Assembly (NCBI GenBank): GCA_966112615.1
Contig: CBHWDO010000005.1
Span: 124,001-188,000, forward strand
Length of the DNA stretch: 64,000 nt
Reading direction: 5' to 3'
Origin: Flavitalea sp966112615
GTDB taxonomy: Bacteria; Bacteroidota; Bacteroidia; Chitinophagales; Chitinophagaceae
Shown piece after piece: positions 1 to 8,614 of this stretch. The position numbers were made by a program, and so were the translations under genes. The notes under the pieces are model-generated. The model saw only the letters and a list, made by a program, of their open reading frames with translations, was not told the DNA's origin and did no database searches. The number at the start of each line of letters is the position of its first letter. Positions within the stretch are counted from its first letter, which is position 1.

Positions 1-305
1 GCTAACAGAATAATATCTTTCCAGCTTAATCCGAATGGTTGTCCATTCTCATCCTTTACAAATCCGATCGTAATTACCGGATCTACCAGTCGAATGATCC
101 AGGTGATGGTCAACAACAGCATTACACGAAATGCCATTGCCAGTAAAAGACCGATCAGTCTCGCTCTTTTTTGCTGTGCCTCCGGCAGCTTGTTAGATAC
201 AATGGAAATAAAGATGATGTTATCGACACCAAGAATAATTTCCAAAAAAGTCAAAGTCAATAAACTAATCCATACTGATGGATCTGAAAAATCTGGGAAG
301 TGCAT
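1..305 (-). CDS. TerC family integral membrane protein (5' part only)
   Basis: Reading the minus strand from the ATG at 303-305 gives about 101 residues that run off the left edge of the window. The translation begins MHFPDFSDPSVWISLLTLTF and has a first hydrophobic helix ending in LEIILGVDNIIFIS, the acidic membrane motif typical of TerC/Alx-type proteins. A cytoplasmic loop (NKLPEAQQKRARLIG) and a second helix (LLLAMAFRVMLLLTITWII) follow. TerC proteins are multi-pass inner-membrane proteins tied to metal (Mn) efflux or tellurite resistance; which substrate applies here cannot be told. The gene is divergent from hutI. The C-terminal part is outside the window. Confidence 0.85.
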   Translation of the reverse strand, partial: MHFPDFSDPSVWISLLTLTFLEIILGVDNIIFISIVSNKLPEAQQKRARLIGLLLAMAFRVMLLLTITWIIRLVDPVITIGFVKDENGQPFGLSWKDIILL

Positions 306-394
306 AGTTGTTGATTAAAGTTCTCTTTCAAATTCTGGGCAATTATATAACTGTTTGGGCTATATTCAAACTAAAATTGCAAAGCAGCGACCCA

Positions 395-1630
395 TTGGAT
401 ACCGTTATTTACAATATAGATTTGCTGGCCGGAATTTATGCTCCTTCCAGTCCATTACGCCAACAGCATCTTGCTTCCCTTCCTGTTCTGCAAAATGCAT
501 TCCTTCATATTAGGAATGAAGCTATTCATGATTTCGGTTCCATGTCGGACTTTAATCCTCCTGCCAATGCAAACCTGGTTGATGCAAAAGGTGGCTCCAT
601 TCTTCCTGCCTGGTGCGATTCTCACACTCACCTGGTTTTTGCCCGTACACGAGAAGAAGAATTTGTTGACAAGATCAAAGGCGCTACCTATTCTGAAATT
701 GCCCAAAAAGGAGGAGGTATCCTCAGTTCTGTCAAAGCTTTACGTGAAATTTCAGAAGAAGAGTTATACGAAATTTCACTTCAGCGTTTACTCGAAGCTG
801 CTATTTCGGGTACCGGTGCCATTGAAATAAAAAGTGGGTATGGACTTGATACAGTCAATGAATTAAAGATGTTGAGAGTGATCAGAAAGCTCAAACAACA
901 TAGTCCCTTGCTTATAAAATCTACTTTCCTCGGTGCGCATAGTTTTCCACCTGAATACCGGGATGATCGTGAGCGCTACGTAGATCTTATCATCAATGAA
1001 ATGATCCCTGCCATCGCTGCAGAAGGTTTAGCCGATTTCATTGATGTTTTTTGTGAAGAAGGATTCTTTACACCCGAACAAACTTCGAGGATCTGTAAAA
1101 CCGGTATCAAATATGGATTGAAACCAAAGATCCATGCCAATCAATTGCATGCATCCGGTGGAGTGGAAGTGGGGGTCGAGCTTGGTGCACTAAGTGTTGA
1201 TCATCTTGAATCCATGAATGCATCAGCCATTGAGGCATTGAAAAATTCATCCACCATCGGAACGTTATTGCCTACCGCAGCTTTCTTTCTTAGAATGAAT
1301 TATCAACCTGCCAGGACATTAATAGATGAAGGATGTGCCATTGCTTTGGCATCTGATTTTAACCCGGGTTCTTCTCCAGGTTTTAATATGAATTTTGTTG
1401 TGTCGCTGGCTTGTATTCAAATGCGAATGACGCCTGAAGAAGCGATCAATGCTGCCACCATCAATGGTGCCTTTGCTATGGATCTGCAGGACCAGGTTGG
1501 AAGTATTCATCCGGGAAAACTTGCCAACATCATTCTTACCAAACCCATACGTACACTTGCTGCACTGCCTTATCATTTCAGCAGCAATATGATCAATAAT
1601 GTTATGGTGAAAGGTCAGTGGTTGATGTAA
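395..1630 (+). CDS. hutI: Imidazolonepropionase
   Basis: Hydrolyses 4-imidazolone-5-propanoate to N-formimino-L-glutamate, the third step of histidine degradation, in the cytoplasm. It is an amidohydrolase-fold enzyme. Visible motifs: the metal-binding HxH in DSHTHLVFARTREEEF, KSGYGLD, HANQLHASGGVEVG, SVDHLE and the late Asp in ALASDFNPGSSPG. The open frame extends up to a TTG at 308, but there is no in-frame ATG before the conserved N-terminus (NIDLLAGI). I chose TTG 395, which leaves six residues before that motif and gives 411 aa, the normal family length; TTG 377 is the other candidate. hutG follows after 40 bp. hutH and hutU are not in the window. Confidence 0.93.
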   Translation: MDTVIYNIDLLAGIYAPSSPLRQQHLASLPVLQNAFLHIRNEAIHDFGSMSDFNPPANANLVDAKGGSILPAWCDSHTHLVFARTREEEFVDKIKGATYSEIAQKGGGILSSVKALREISEEELYEISLQRLLEAAISGTGAIEIKSGYGLDTVNELKMLRVIRKLKQHSPLLIKSTFLGAHSFPPEYRDDRERYVDLIINEMIPAIAAEGLADFIDVFCEEGFFTPEQTSRICKTGIKYGLKPKIHANQLHASGGVEVGVELGALSVDHLESMNASAIEALKNSSTIGTLLPTAAFFLRMNYQPARTLIDEGCAIALASDFNPGSSPGFNMNFVVSLACIQMRMTPEEAINAATINGAFAMDLQDQVGSIHPGKLANIILTKPIRTLAALPYHFSSNMINNVMVKGQWLM

Positions 1631-1670
1631 GATTATTGCTTACATTCAATATTCACTAACTCTTTTATCC

Positions 1671-2729
1671 ATGGTAAATCATACCAGGCACTTTAAGATC
1701 TATTCCCGTAAAGACATTTTAAGTCTGACTCATATTCGTCGTTTTGAAACCAAGCTTGGAGAAACCATCCAGGCTCCTATGCATGCTGAAAGTATTGAAG
1801 ACTCACTGAAAGAAACTGAAGCTCGTTATGTGCTGTTTGGAATTCCCGAAGATATTGGCGTTCGTGCCAATTACGGGAATGGAGGAACCGACACCATCTG
1901 GAACCCTTTCCTGTCGAGCTTTTTGAATTTCCAAAGCAATGATTTTTTAGAAGGAGATGATATTCTGCTCTTGGGTCATTTCGATTTTGGTGATATGAAA
2001 TTCCTCATCGAACAGAATGCACATGATCCGGAAGAAAAGGTGCTGGCATACCGACATGCAGTGACCACCATTGATGATGAGGTTGAGCACCTGGCAAAAC
2101 TGATCACTGAAGCAGGCAAGATCCCGATTGCCATTGGAGGAGGTCATAACAATGCCTACCCGCTTATTAAGGGTACTTCGAAAGGATTAAATAAAATAGG
2201 TAAGATACCACTCTCGCAGATCAATGCGATCAACCTGGATGCTCATGCAGATTTTCGTCCTTCAGAAGGAAGGCACAGTGGTAATGGATTTCGTTATGCC
2301 GAAGAAGATGGTTACCTGCAGAAGTATTGTGTGATTGGATTGCATGAGAACACGCTTACACAGAATGTATGGCTTGACATTGCCAATAATCCCTTTATAG
2401 ATTTCGTGAGTTATGAGGATATTTTCATCCGTGAGAAAAGAAACTTTATCCAGGCTGTAGCCCATGCTACCGGTTTCACTGAGGATACTTTTACAGGTAT
2501 TGAACTGGACCTCGATGTCATAGAAGATACACTGAGCAGTGCCGAAACCCCTAGTGGAGTAAGCGTTCTACAGGCCAGGCAGTATATAACTTTTTCAGCT
2601 ACTGATGCAAAAGCAGCATACCTGCATATTTGCGAAGGAGCCTGCCAGCTGGCGGACGGCCGGAAAAAAGAAACTACGGGTAAGCTGGTGGCTTATTTGG
2701 TGACTGATTTTATGAAGGCGTTGGAATAG
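1671..2729 (+). CDS. hutG: Formimidoylglutamase (arginase family)
   Basis: A 352-residue arginase/agmatinase-superfamily protein. Mn-ligand motifs are visible: GGGHNN, then NLDAHADFRPSEGRHSGNGF, and a degenerate third motif IELDLDVIED. Given its position directly behind hutI, the most likely reaction is N-formimino-L-glutamate + water to glutamate + formamide, the last step of the hut pathway. The Bacteroidota versions are divergent from Bacillus HutG, so sequence alone would only support an arginase-family hydrolase; the neighbour makes the assignment. The start is an ATG 40 bp after hutI and no terminator lies between them, so the two are probably co-transcribed. Confidence 0.85.
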   Translation: MVNHTRHFKIYSRKDILSLTHIRRFETKLGETIQAPMHAESIEDSLKETEARYVLFGIPEDIGVRANYGNGGTDTIWNPFLSSFLNFQSNDFLEGDDILLLGHFDFGDMKFLIEQNAHDPEEKVLAYRHAVTTIDDEVEHLAKLITEAGKIPIAIGGGHNNAYPLIKGTSKGLNKIGKIPLSQINAINLDAHADFRPSEGRHSGNGFRYAEEDGYLQKYCVIGLHENTLTQNVWLDIANNPFIDFVSYEDIFIREKRNFIQAVAHATGFTEDTFTGIELDLDVIEDTLSSAETPSGVSVLQARQYITFSATDAKAAYLHICEGACQLADGRKKETTGKLVAYLVTDFMKALE

Positions 2730-2731
2730 CA

Positions 2732-2884
2732 GCGGGCTGACCACCCGAAGGGTGGGCTGAACGCACCGGGCTGAACAAACAGCAAAGCTGTTTGGGCCGA
2801 ACGGAATTCAAGTCAGCCCAAATGCTGTATGCATTTGTTCAGCCTTGTGCGTTCAGCCCAGCGCTATCGCGCTGGTCAGCCCGC
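2732..2884. repeat. Nested multi-branch palindrome between convergent genes
   Basis: Almost the whole gap between hutG and the ABC-F gene is self-complementary. Outer arms GCGGGCTGACCA (2732-2743) and TGGTCAGCCCGC (2873-2884) pair over 12 bp. Inside are GGGCTGAACGCAC (2754-2766) with GTGCGTTCAGCCC (2847-2859), then GGCTGAACAAA (2769-2779) with TTTGTTCAGCC (2834-2844). Short hairpins sit at the branch points: CCACCC-GAA-GGGTGG (2741-2755), AAACAGC-AAA-GCTGTTT (2777-2793), AAATGC-TGTAT-GCATTT (2820-2836) and CCAGCGC-TATC-GCGCTGG (2858-2875). The core GGGCTGAnC occurs four times forward and four times inverted. The TGA stop of the ABC-F gene lies in the right outer arm. It may act as a bidirectional terminator or be a REP-like element. 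Confidence 0.85.
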
Positions 2885-4840
2885 AGCCTCTAACTCCACG
2901 ATCTTTTCAAACACCTCTTCATACTGCTTATTCAGATCCTGCAGTTTCTGTCCAACCGCTTTATATTCCTGCTCCGTTTTGCTGAATTTATCTCTATCAG
3001 TATAGGTATCTGGTGCTGCCAGGTCGGCCTCTAACTGGATCTTTCGCTTTGAATAAGTTGCAATATCAGCTTCGATCTGTTGAAAGATCTTTTGCTGACG
3101 CTGTAGTTCCTTTTTAACCTCTTTATTGATTGCTTTTGGAGGGGCTACTTCCACCACTTTTGGTTTTTCTTTGACAGGTTCCGCTATCACTTTCTTTGGC
3201 TGTGGTTCAGCTGCAGCCTGCTGTTTGGCCATCCTTTCCTTCCAATCCATCCACTCCTGGTAGGTACCATTGAATTCCTTGATCTGGTGATCGTCAATCT
3301 CCCAAATTTTGTTGGCTGCTTTTGAAATAAAGTAACGGTCGTGGCTCACAAGGATCATCGTTCCTTCATATTTTCTCAATGCTTCAACCAGCAACTCCAC
3401 AGAGTGCATATCCAGGTGGTTTGTAGGTTCATCGAGCATCAGGAAATTTGCTTTACTGATGATGGTTTTTGCAAGAGCAACCCTGGCTTTTTCACCACCA
3501 CTCAAGACCCTGATCTTCTTATCAACTTCCTCCCCACCAAAAAGGAAACAACCCAAGAGGTTTCGCAATTCCTGTTCGGTCATCTGGCTGCCGGCACCTT
3601 TCAATTCATCCAGGATTGTATTGTTGATATCCAGTGATTCCAGCTGGTGCTGTGCATAGAATGCTTCTTCAACATTATGTCCCCAGATCCTTTCCCCATT
3701 GTAGGTTTCAGCCCCTGCAATGATCCTTAATACAGTGGATTTACCTTTACCGTTCGCACCGATCAGTGCGATCTTATCACCACGATTGATCTCTGCTTTT
3801 GCATGCTCCAGGATCACATTTTGTCCATAACTTTTGCTGAGATCCTTCAGTGTAACCAGGATCTTTCCTGGTGTTTTATCTACCCTGAAATTGATTCTGA
3901 TATCAGGTCTTTCGATTTCTGTCTGCTCAATGATATCCAGTCTGTCCAATCGCTTCTGTACACTCTGCGCCTGGGCTGCCTTCGATGCCTTGGCTTTAAA
4001 TCGTTCAATGAATCTTTCCTGCTGACGAATATAATCCTGCTGGTTTTCATATGCACGCTGCTGCATTTCTACCCGCAAAGCTTTCTCAGTTTCATAATAC
4101 TCATAGTTACCTGAATAGATATGAAGCCTGCGCTGGTACAGTTCCACGATCTTGGTCACCATCCTGTTCAGGAAAAATTTATCGTGGCTGACTATCACTA
4201 CCGAACCTTTATAATGCAGCAGGTATTTTTCCAGCCATTCAATGGATGGAAGGTCAAGGTGGTTGGTAGGTTCATCCAATAACAACAGATCAGGCTGTTG
4301 AAGGATCATCTTTGCCAGCAACACGCGCATTCTCCATCCACCGCTGAATTCCCTGTAGGGCCTTTGCAGATCAGCATTCGTAAAGCCCAAACCTTGTAAC
4401 ACTTCTTCGGTTCGGTGATGAATATTATATCCATCCAACGTCTCGAGCTCATGCAATTTATCTGTATACTGGATCAGGATCGTTTCCTGGTCTTTATCGT
4501 GCTCGGTTGTTTGTTCCAGCTTTTTTCCCAGCTCTTCAATTTCCTTTTCCAGTTGCTGCACCCTTTCAAAAGCACTAAGCGCTACTGCAAGGATACTGTC
4601 ATTGGTATCAAAGCTTAACAGGTCCTGGTGTAAATAACCTATAGAAGTTGTCCGGCTTCGCTCCACAGTTCCGGCTGAAACACTGTATTGTCCAACCAGT
4701 ACCTTCAGCAGGGTTGATTTTCCTGTTCCATTATACCCGATCAATCCAATTCTTTCATTGGGTTGTATATGCCAGGTGGCGTCTTCAACGATCACGCGCG
4801 CACCGAATTCAAAAGTCACATTAGTAAAACCTGCTAACAT
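2876..4840 (-). CDS. ABC-F family ATP-binding cassette protein
   Basis: A soluble 654-residue protein with two ABC ATPase domains and no membrane segments, the hallmark of ABC-F translation factors (EttA/Uup/YheS type) that act on the ribosome. Domain 1 has Walker A GYNGTGKST near residue 36, signature FSGGWRMRVLLAKM and Walker B LLLLDEPTNH. The linker is long and charged. Domain 2 has GANGKGKST, LSGGEKARVALAKT and FLMLDEPTNH. The C-terminal roughly 90 residues are a Lys/Glu/Gln-rich coiled coil, as in Uup and YheS. I start at the ATG at 4838-4840 (MLAGFTNVTFEFG), which fits family N-termini better than an extension to 4876. It is convergent with hutG; the stop lies in the nested palindrome. 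Confidence 0.93.
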   Translation of the reverse strand: MLAGFTNVTFEFGARVIVEDATWHIQPNERIGLIGYNGTGKSTLLKVLVGQYSVSAGTVERSRTTSIGYLHQDLLSFDTNDSILAVALSAFERVQQLEKEIEELGKKLEQTTEHDKDQETILIQYTDKLHELETLDGYNIHHRTEEVLQGLGFTNADLQRPYREFSGGWRMRVLLAKMILQQPDLLLLDEPTNHLDLPSIEWLEKYLLHYKGSVVIVSHDKFFLNRMVTKIVELYQRRLHIYSGNYEYYETEKALRVEMQQRAYENQQDYIRQQERFIERFKAKASKAAQAQSVQKRLDRLDIIEQTEIERPDIRINFRVDKTPGKILVTLKDLSKSYGQNVILEHAKAEINRGDKIALIGANGKGKSTVLRIIAGAETYNGERIWGHNVEEAFYAQHQLESLDINNTILDELKGAGSQMTEQELRNLLGCFLFGGEEVDKKIRVLSGGEKARVALAKTIISKANFLMLDEPTNHLDMHSVELLVEALRKYEGTMILVSHDRYFISKAANKIWEIDDHQIKEFNGTYQEWMDWKERMAKQQAAAEPQPKKVIAEPVKEKPKVVEVAPPKAINKEVKKELQRQQKIFQQIEADIATYSKRKIQLEADLAAPDTYTDRDKFSKTEQEYKAVGQKLQDLNKQYEEVFEKIVELEAAG

Positions 4841-4911
4841 ATTTCCTGCCTTCAATTTTATCTGACGGCGCCGCAAAAGTATGATAATCCTGCAGGATGC
4901 CCATTATCTGT

Positions 4912-4919
4912 TACCTTTG
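4912..4919 (+). promoter_or_regulatory. Putative -7 element (TACCTTTG)
   Basis: Exact match to the Bacteroidota -7 consensus TAnnTTTG, 35 bp upstream of the DUF3347 gene and within the divergent gap with the ABC-F gene. No clear -33 TTG is visible at the expected distance. Confidence 0.5.
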
Positions 4920-4954
4920 TGGGCCATTGATTTCAACTATTCAAGAACTTACCA

Positions 4955-5545
4955 ATGAAAAAGATCATTATAATCGCCCTTGTACTTGCTGCAGTTGCCA
5001 TGCTGGCCTACCGTTTCCTGATCAATAAGGATGAAGCTCCGCAGTCTGATCCAACCCAGCCCGTAGCCCTGAAAAAGAACAGTGATGTCTTCACCGGATC
5101 CTTCGATACACTCCTTTCCAGTTATTATTCCCTGAAAGAAGCGCTGGTTATGGCGGATACAGTAAAAGCTAATGCCTCCGCTTCTGCTCTGATCACACAT
5201 GCCGAAGGACTTCCATTAAGTGAATTAAAAGGTGACACTACCGGACTCATCGCTGAAACAGCAAAAACCTTTACAGGTACGATGGCTGTTTCGGGTGATG
5301 CTTTACGAAAGGAATCCGCTCTTGAGGCAAAGCGTAAGGAATTCGAGATCATTTCTGATGCCATGTGGAGCCTGGTAAGAACAGTGAAATATGATGGTTC
5401 ACAGGTTTATTATCAATTTTGCCCCATGGCTTTCAACGATAAGGGAGCTTATTGGTTAAGCAATTCACAGGAGATTCGCAACCCGTATTTTGGCGACAAA
5501 ATGCTGACCTGTGGTTCAACTGAAGATTCGCTTAACATTCAATAG
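4955..5545 (+). CDS. DUF3347 domain-containing membrane-anchored protein
   Basis: A 196-residue protein with one N-terminal hydrophobic segment (MKKIIIIALVLAAVAMLAYR), so exported or membrane-anchored. The rest matches the DUF3347 pattern: an early helical region (FDTLLSSYYSLKEALVMAD) and the conserved end VYYQFCPMAFNDKGAYWLS, then RNPYFGDKMLTCG. DUF3347 is found alone or at the C-terminus of CusB-like metal-efflux adaptors in Bacteroidota; the conserved Cys, Met and Cys suggest metal (Cu/Ag) binding, which is inference. The TonB receptor starts 7 bp downstream, so the two are probably one operon. Confidence 0.8.
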   Translation: MKKIIIIALVLAAVAMLAYRFLINKDEAPQSDPTQPVALKKNSDVFTGSFDTLLSSYYSLKEALVMADTVKANASASALITHAEGLPLSELKGDTTGLIAETAKTFTGTMAVSGDALRKESALEAKRKEFEIISDAMWSLVRTVKYDGSQVYYQFCPMAFNDKGAYWLSNSQEIRNPYFGDKMLTCGSTEDSLNIQ

Positions 5546-5552
5546 AAGTTTC

Positions 5553-7901
5553 ATGCGTATAGCATTGGTATGGCTGTTTTTACTGTCAGGATTTATTGCA
5601 GGAGCACAACAGAAATTTACGATCAGCGGATATGTTCGTGATTCTCTATCCGGTGAGAACCTGATAGGTGCCACTGTTTCCATCAGCGGACGAAATACCT
5701 CAGTAACCAGCAACCAGTATGGGTTTTATTCATTAACCCTTCCTGCATCACAATATTCACTGGTGCTCAGTTTTGCAGGGTACCAGCCATATATTTCGGA
5801 AATAATCTTATCAAAAGATACGGTCATCAATTTTGCTTTATTGCAGCGTTCAGTATTGCAGGAAGTAGTGGTCACTTCAAGAAGAAGAGATGGGAATGTG
5901 AGCAACGCCCAGATGGGTAAGATCGATCTTTCCATGGCCCAGGTTAAGTCTGTTCCGGTTTTATTAGGAGAAGTGGATGTACTTAAAACGCTGCAACTCT
6001 TGCCAGGTGTTCGCAATGCAGGTGAGGGAAATACTGGCATGTACGTAAGGGGAGGAGGACCAGATCAAAACCTGATCATGCTCGATGATGCGATCGTTTA
6101 CAATACCGGTCACCTTTTCGGCTTCTTTTCAATCTTCAATTCCGATGCGATCAAAAATACCAGCCTGATTAAAGGCGGGATGCCCGCTCAATATGGAGGC
6201 CGTTTGTCTTCAGTACTCGATGTTTCTATGAAGGATGGGAATATGAAAGAGTACGAATTTGAAGGAGGTATTGGATTGATAGCCTCCAGATTTTCTTTGC
6301 AGGGACCAATCAAAAAAGACAAAGCATCATTTATAGTATCTGCAAGAAGAACATACCTCGATATGCTGATCAAACCGGCGATTCCTAAGGATAACCAGTT
6401 CTATGGATCAGGATATTATTTTTACGATTTAAATACAAAGGTCAATTATAAATTTTCCTCCAAAGACCGTTTGTACCTGAGTGGGTATTTTGGAAGAGAT
6501 GTGTTCAATTTCAATAACTCACAAAGAGCTTTCAATGCTGATATTCCATGGGGAAATGCAACAGCTACATTAAGATGGAACCATATCTTCAACAACAAAT
6601 TATTTTCCAACACCACACTGGTGTACAATGATTATAAATTTTCCTTTGGCGCAGCACAGAATGATTTCGAAATAAAACTTTCTTCAGGAATCAAAGACCT
6701 TACAGCAAAAGCAGATTTCGATTATTATCCAGCCCCACAGCATAGGTTGAAGTTTGGAGGACTTACTACCTATCACACATTTATTCCAAATGTTCTATCT
6801 GGCAGACAGGGTGATACACGTTTCGAACCAAACAATGAATTCACTAAGTATGCACTTGAATCAGCATTGTATATCCAGGACGACTGGGAAATCAGTGATA
6901 AGTTAAAAGTTAATGCTGGTCTGCGTTACAGCCAGTTCACGCAATTAGGACCATATACAAGGTTTGAAAGAGATGCAGATGGAAATAAGACTGATAGTGT
7001 GATGTTTTCCCGAGGACAAAAAGTTGCTACGTATGGTGGTCTCGAACCAAGACTTACAGTAAGATATGCATTGAATGATGAGACTAGTATCAAAGCTGGT
7101 ATCACCAGAAATCTTCAATATATCCACCTGGTAAGTAATGCAGGTTCAACATTGCCAACAGATCTTTGGGTTCCGAGTACATACCTTGTACAGCCGCAAA
7201 AGAGCTGGCATTATTCAGTAGGTCTATTCAAAAACTTCAACGATAACCAGTTTGAAACTTCTGTTGAAGTGTATTATAAAGACATGCAGAACCAGATCGA
7301 ATATCGTGAAGGATACACACCTTCATTGAAAGATCCGGAAGAAGAGTTTGTTTTTGGAAAAGGATGGAGTTACGGTTCTGAATTTTTTATCAACAAGACG
7401 AGAGGAAAACTTACAGGATGGGTTGGTTATACATTAAGCTGGACAAAAAGAAGATTTGATGATCTCAATAATGGCGAAACCTATTTTGCAAAATTCGATC
7501 GCAGGCATGATCTGTCAGTGGTAACAATGTACGAGCTCAATAAGAAATGGAAATTTTCTGCAGTGTTTGTGTATGGTACTGGTAATGCCACTACATTGCC
7601 CGAAAGATTTTATGTAGTGGAAGGAGTATTGTCGCAGGAATACAGCAAGATCAATCAATACCGTTTACCTGCCTATCATCGAATGGATCTTTCTGCAACG
7701 CTGACTCCAAAGAAAAAGAAAGCAAATAAATTTGAGCAGAGCTGGGTTTTCAGTTTGTACAATGCGTACAGCAGGTTGAATCCTTACTTTATTTATTATG
7801 ATCAGGAAGGAAACCTGTTAGACGGCACTTTAAAAATCACAGCCCGACAAGTTTCCCTATTCCCGATCATACCTGCGGTAACATGGAATTTTAAGTTCTG
7901 A
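5553..7901 (+). CDS. TonB-dependent receptor with carboxypeptidase-regulatory-like domain
   Basis: Outer-membrane active-transport channel, 782 residues from the ATG at 5553. Signal peptide MRIALVWLFLLSGFIAGAQQ. Then a CarboxypepD_reg-like domain (FTISGYVRDSLSGENLIGATVSI) to about residue 100, a plug domain (LLPGVRNAGEGNTGMYVRGG, LIMLDDAIVYN, SLIKGGMPAQYGGRLSSVLD), and a long beta-barrel of alternating aromatic strands ending in an aromatic-rich C-terminus (PAVTWNFKF). A frame extension upstream to 5511 overlaps the previous gene and is not needed. The ligand is unknown. The coupled DUF3347 gene hints at a metal or metal complex. No SusD-like partner is present. Confidence 0.9.
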   Translation: MRIALVWLFLLSGFIAGAQQKFTISGYVRDSLSGENLIGATVSISGRNTSVTSNQYGFYSLTLPASQYSLVLSFAGYQPYISEIILSKDTVINFALLQRSVLQEVVVTSRRRDGNVSNAQMGKIDLSMAQVKSVPVLLGEVDVLKTLQLLPGVRNAGEGNTGMYVRGGGPDQNLIMLDDAIVYNTGHLFGFFSIFNSDAIKNTSLIKGGMPAQYGGRLSSVLDVSMKDGNMKEYEFEGGIGLIASRFSLQGPIKKDKASFIVSARRTYLDMLIKPAIPKDNQFYGSGYYFYDLNTKVNYKFSSKDRLYLSGYFGRDVFNFNNSQRAFNADIPWGNATATLRWNHIFNNKLFSNTTLVYNDYKFSFGAAQNDFEIKLSSGIKDLTAKADFDYYPAPQHRLKFGGLTTYHTFIPNVLSGRQGDTRFEPNNEFTKYALESALYIQDDWEISDKLKVNAGLRYSQFTQLGPYTRFERDADGNKTDSVMFSRGQKVATYGGLEPRLTVRYALNDETSIKAGITRNLQYIHLVSNAGSTLPTDLWVPSTYLVQPQKSWHYSVGLFKNFNDNQFETSVEVYYKDMQNQIEYREGYTPSLKDPEEEFVFGKGWSYGSEFFINKTRGKLTGWVGYTLSWTKRRFDDLNNGETYFAKFDRRHDLSVVTMYELNKKWKFSAVFVYGTGNATTLPERFYVVEGVLSQEYSKINQYRLPAYHRMDLSATLTPKKKKANKFEQSWVFSLYNAYSRLNPYFIYYDQEGNLLDGTLKITARQVSLFPIIPAVTWNFKF

Positions 7902-8522
7902 TTATTTCTTTTCGTGGTAGGTTCCGATTCCGAACATTACACCAACATTCAACCCGATATTACGATTCTTGTGTTTGGTAGATACTTCAGATATGTCAGT
8001 CAGTCCATGATAGTATTGAATATCGCCCACTAACCATGTATTCGAAACAATCCTGTAATGCAGTCCTGCATTGGCATGAAGACCAAAGTCGATTTTTTTG
8101 AACTGGTCTTTGATGTCATCATCTTCAATACCATTCATTTCCTGTTTTCCTCCCAATAAGAAACCAACTGAAGGACCCAGAGAAACTTTAGGACGCAGAC
8201 GATCCCCAAACTGACCGAAGAAATAACTACCGGTCACAGGTATGCGTAAATAGTTTAAACGTGTTGTTGCTGATAAATTTCCAATTTCTCTTTTCCCACC
8301 TTCAATGGAATATAAAAGATCTGCGCCGATGCCGATATGTTCATGCGCGCTGTACATGATCTTTCCACCAAAACTTCCTGAAGGTTTGTAAGCATTGTCG
8401 CCTTCACCACCTTTGATCCAGCTGTGTCCGAAACCACCAACAATTCCAAGGGATACGTTCTTTTGTGCATTCACACCTAAAGTACAGGAGCCTAATAATG
8501 CAGCAATAATCAATTTCTTCAT
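7902..8522 (-). CDS. Outer-membrane beta-barrel protein (porin-family)
   Basis: A 206-residue protein from the ATG at 8520-8522, with signal peptide MKKLIIAALLGSCTLGVNAQ. The remainder is glycine- and aromatic-rich with alternating strands (SLGIVGGFGHSW, GIGADLLYSIEGG, LRIPVTGSYFFG, VSLGPSVGFLLGGKQ, FGLHANAGLHYRI), as in small OmpX/PorT-like 8-stranded barrels common in Bacteroidota. The function is not predictable. It ends at 7902, directly abutting the convergent TonB receptor, with no room for a separate terminator. Confidence 0.8.
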   Translation of the reverse strand: MKKLIIAALLGSCTLGVNAQKNVSLGIVGGFGHSWIKGGEGDNAYKPSGSFGGKIMYSAHEHIGIGADLLYSIEGGKREIGNLSATTRLNYLRIPVTGSYFFGQFGDRLRPKVSLGPSVGFLLGGKQEMNGIEDDDIKDQFKKIDFGLHANAGLHYRIVSNTWLVGDIQYYHGLTDISEVSTKHKNRNIGLNVGVMFGIGTYHEKK

Positions 8523-8566
8523 TAGAACAATTTTTATTGCTGATTGCACTTGAAAAAATCAGGCCA

Positions 8567-8606
8567 ACCCGGGAAGAACGCCTATAGGGCGGGCTGAGCG
8601 CCGGGT
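8567..8606. repeat. Small GC-rich inverted repeat related to the 2.7-kb palindrome
   Basis: ACCCGG (8567-8572) pairs with CCGGGT (8601-8606). Inside lie GCCTATAGGGC, which can form a short hairpin, and GGGCTGAGCGC, which matches the GGGCTGAACGC module of the 2732-2884 palindrome at 10 of 11 positions. It sits between two minus-strand genes and could be a degenerate copy of that element or a weak terminator for the 8615-9463 gene. Confidence 0.45.
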
Positions 8607-8614
8607 CTGAAAAC

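Noticed and set aside
5511..5552. Extension of the TonB receptor start into the DUF3347 gene
   Set aside because: The extra residues precede a complete signal peptide that starts at ATG 5553 and would bury it.
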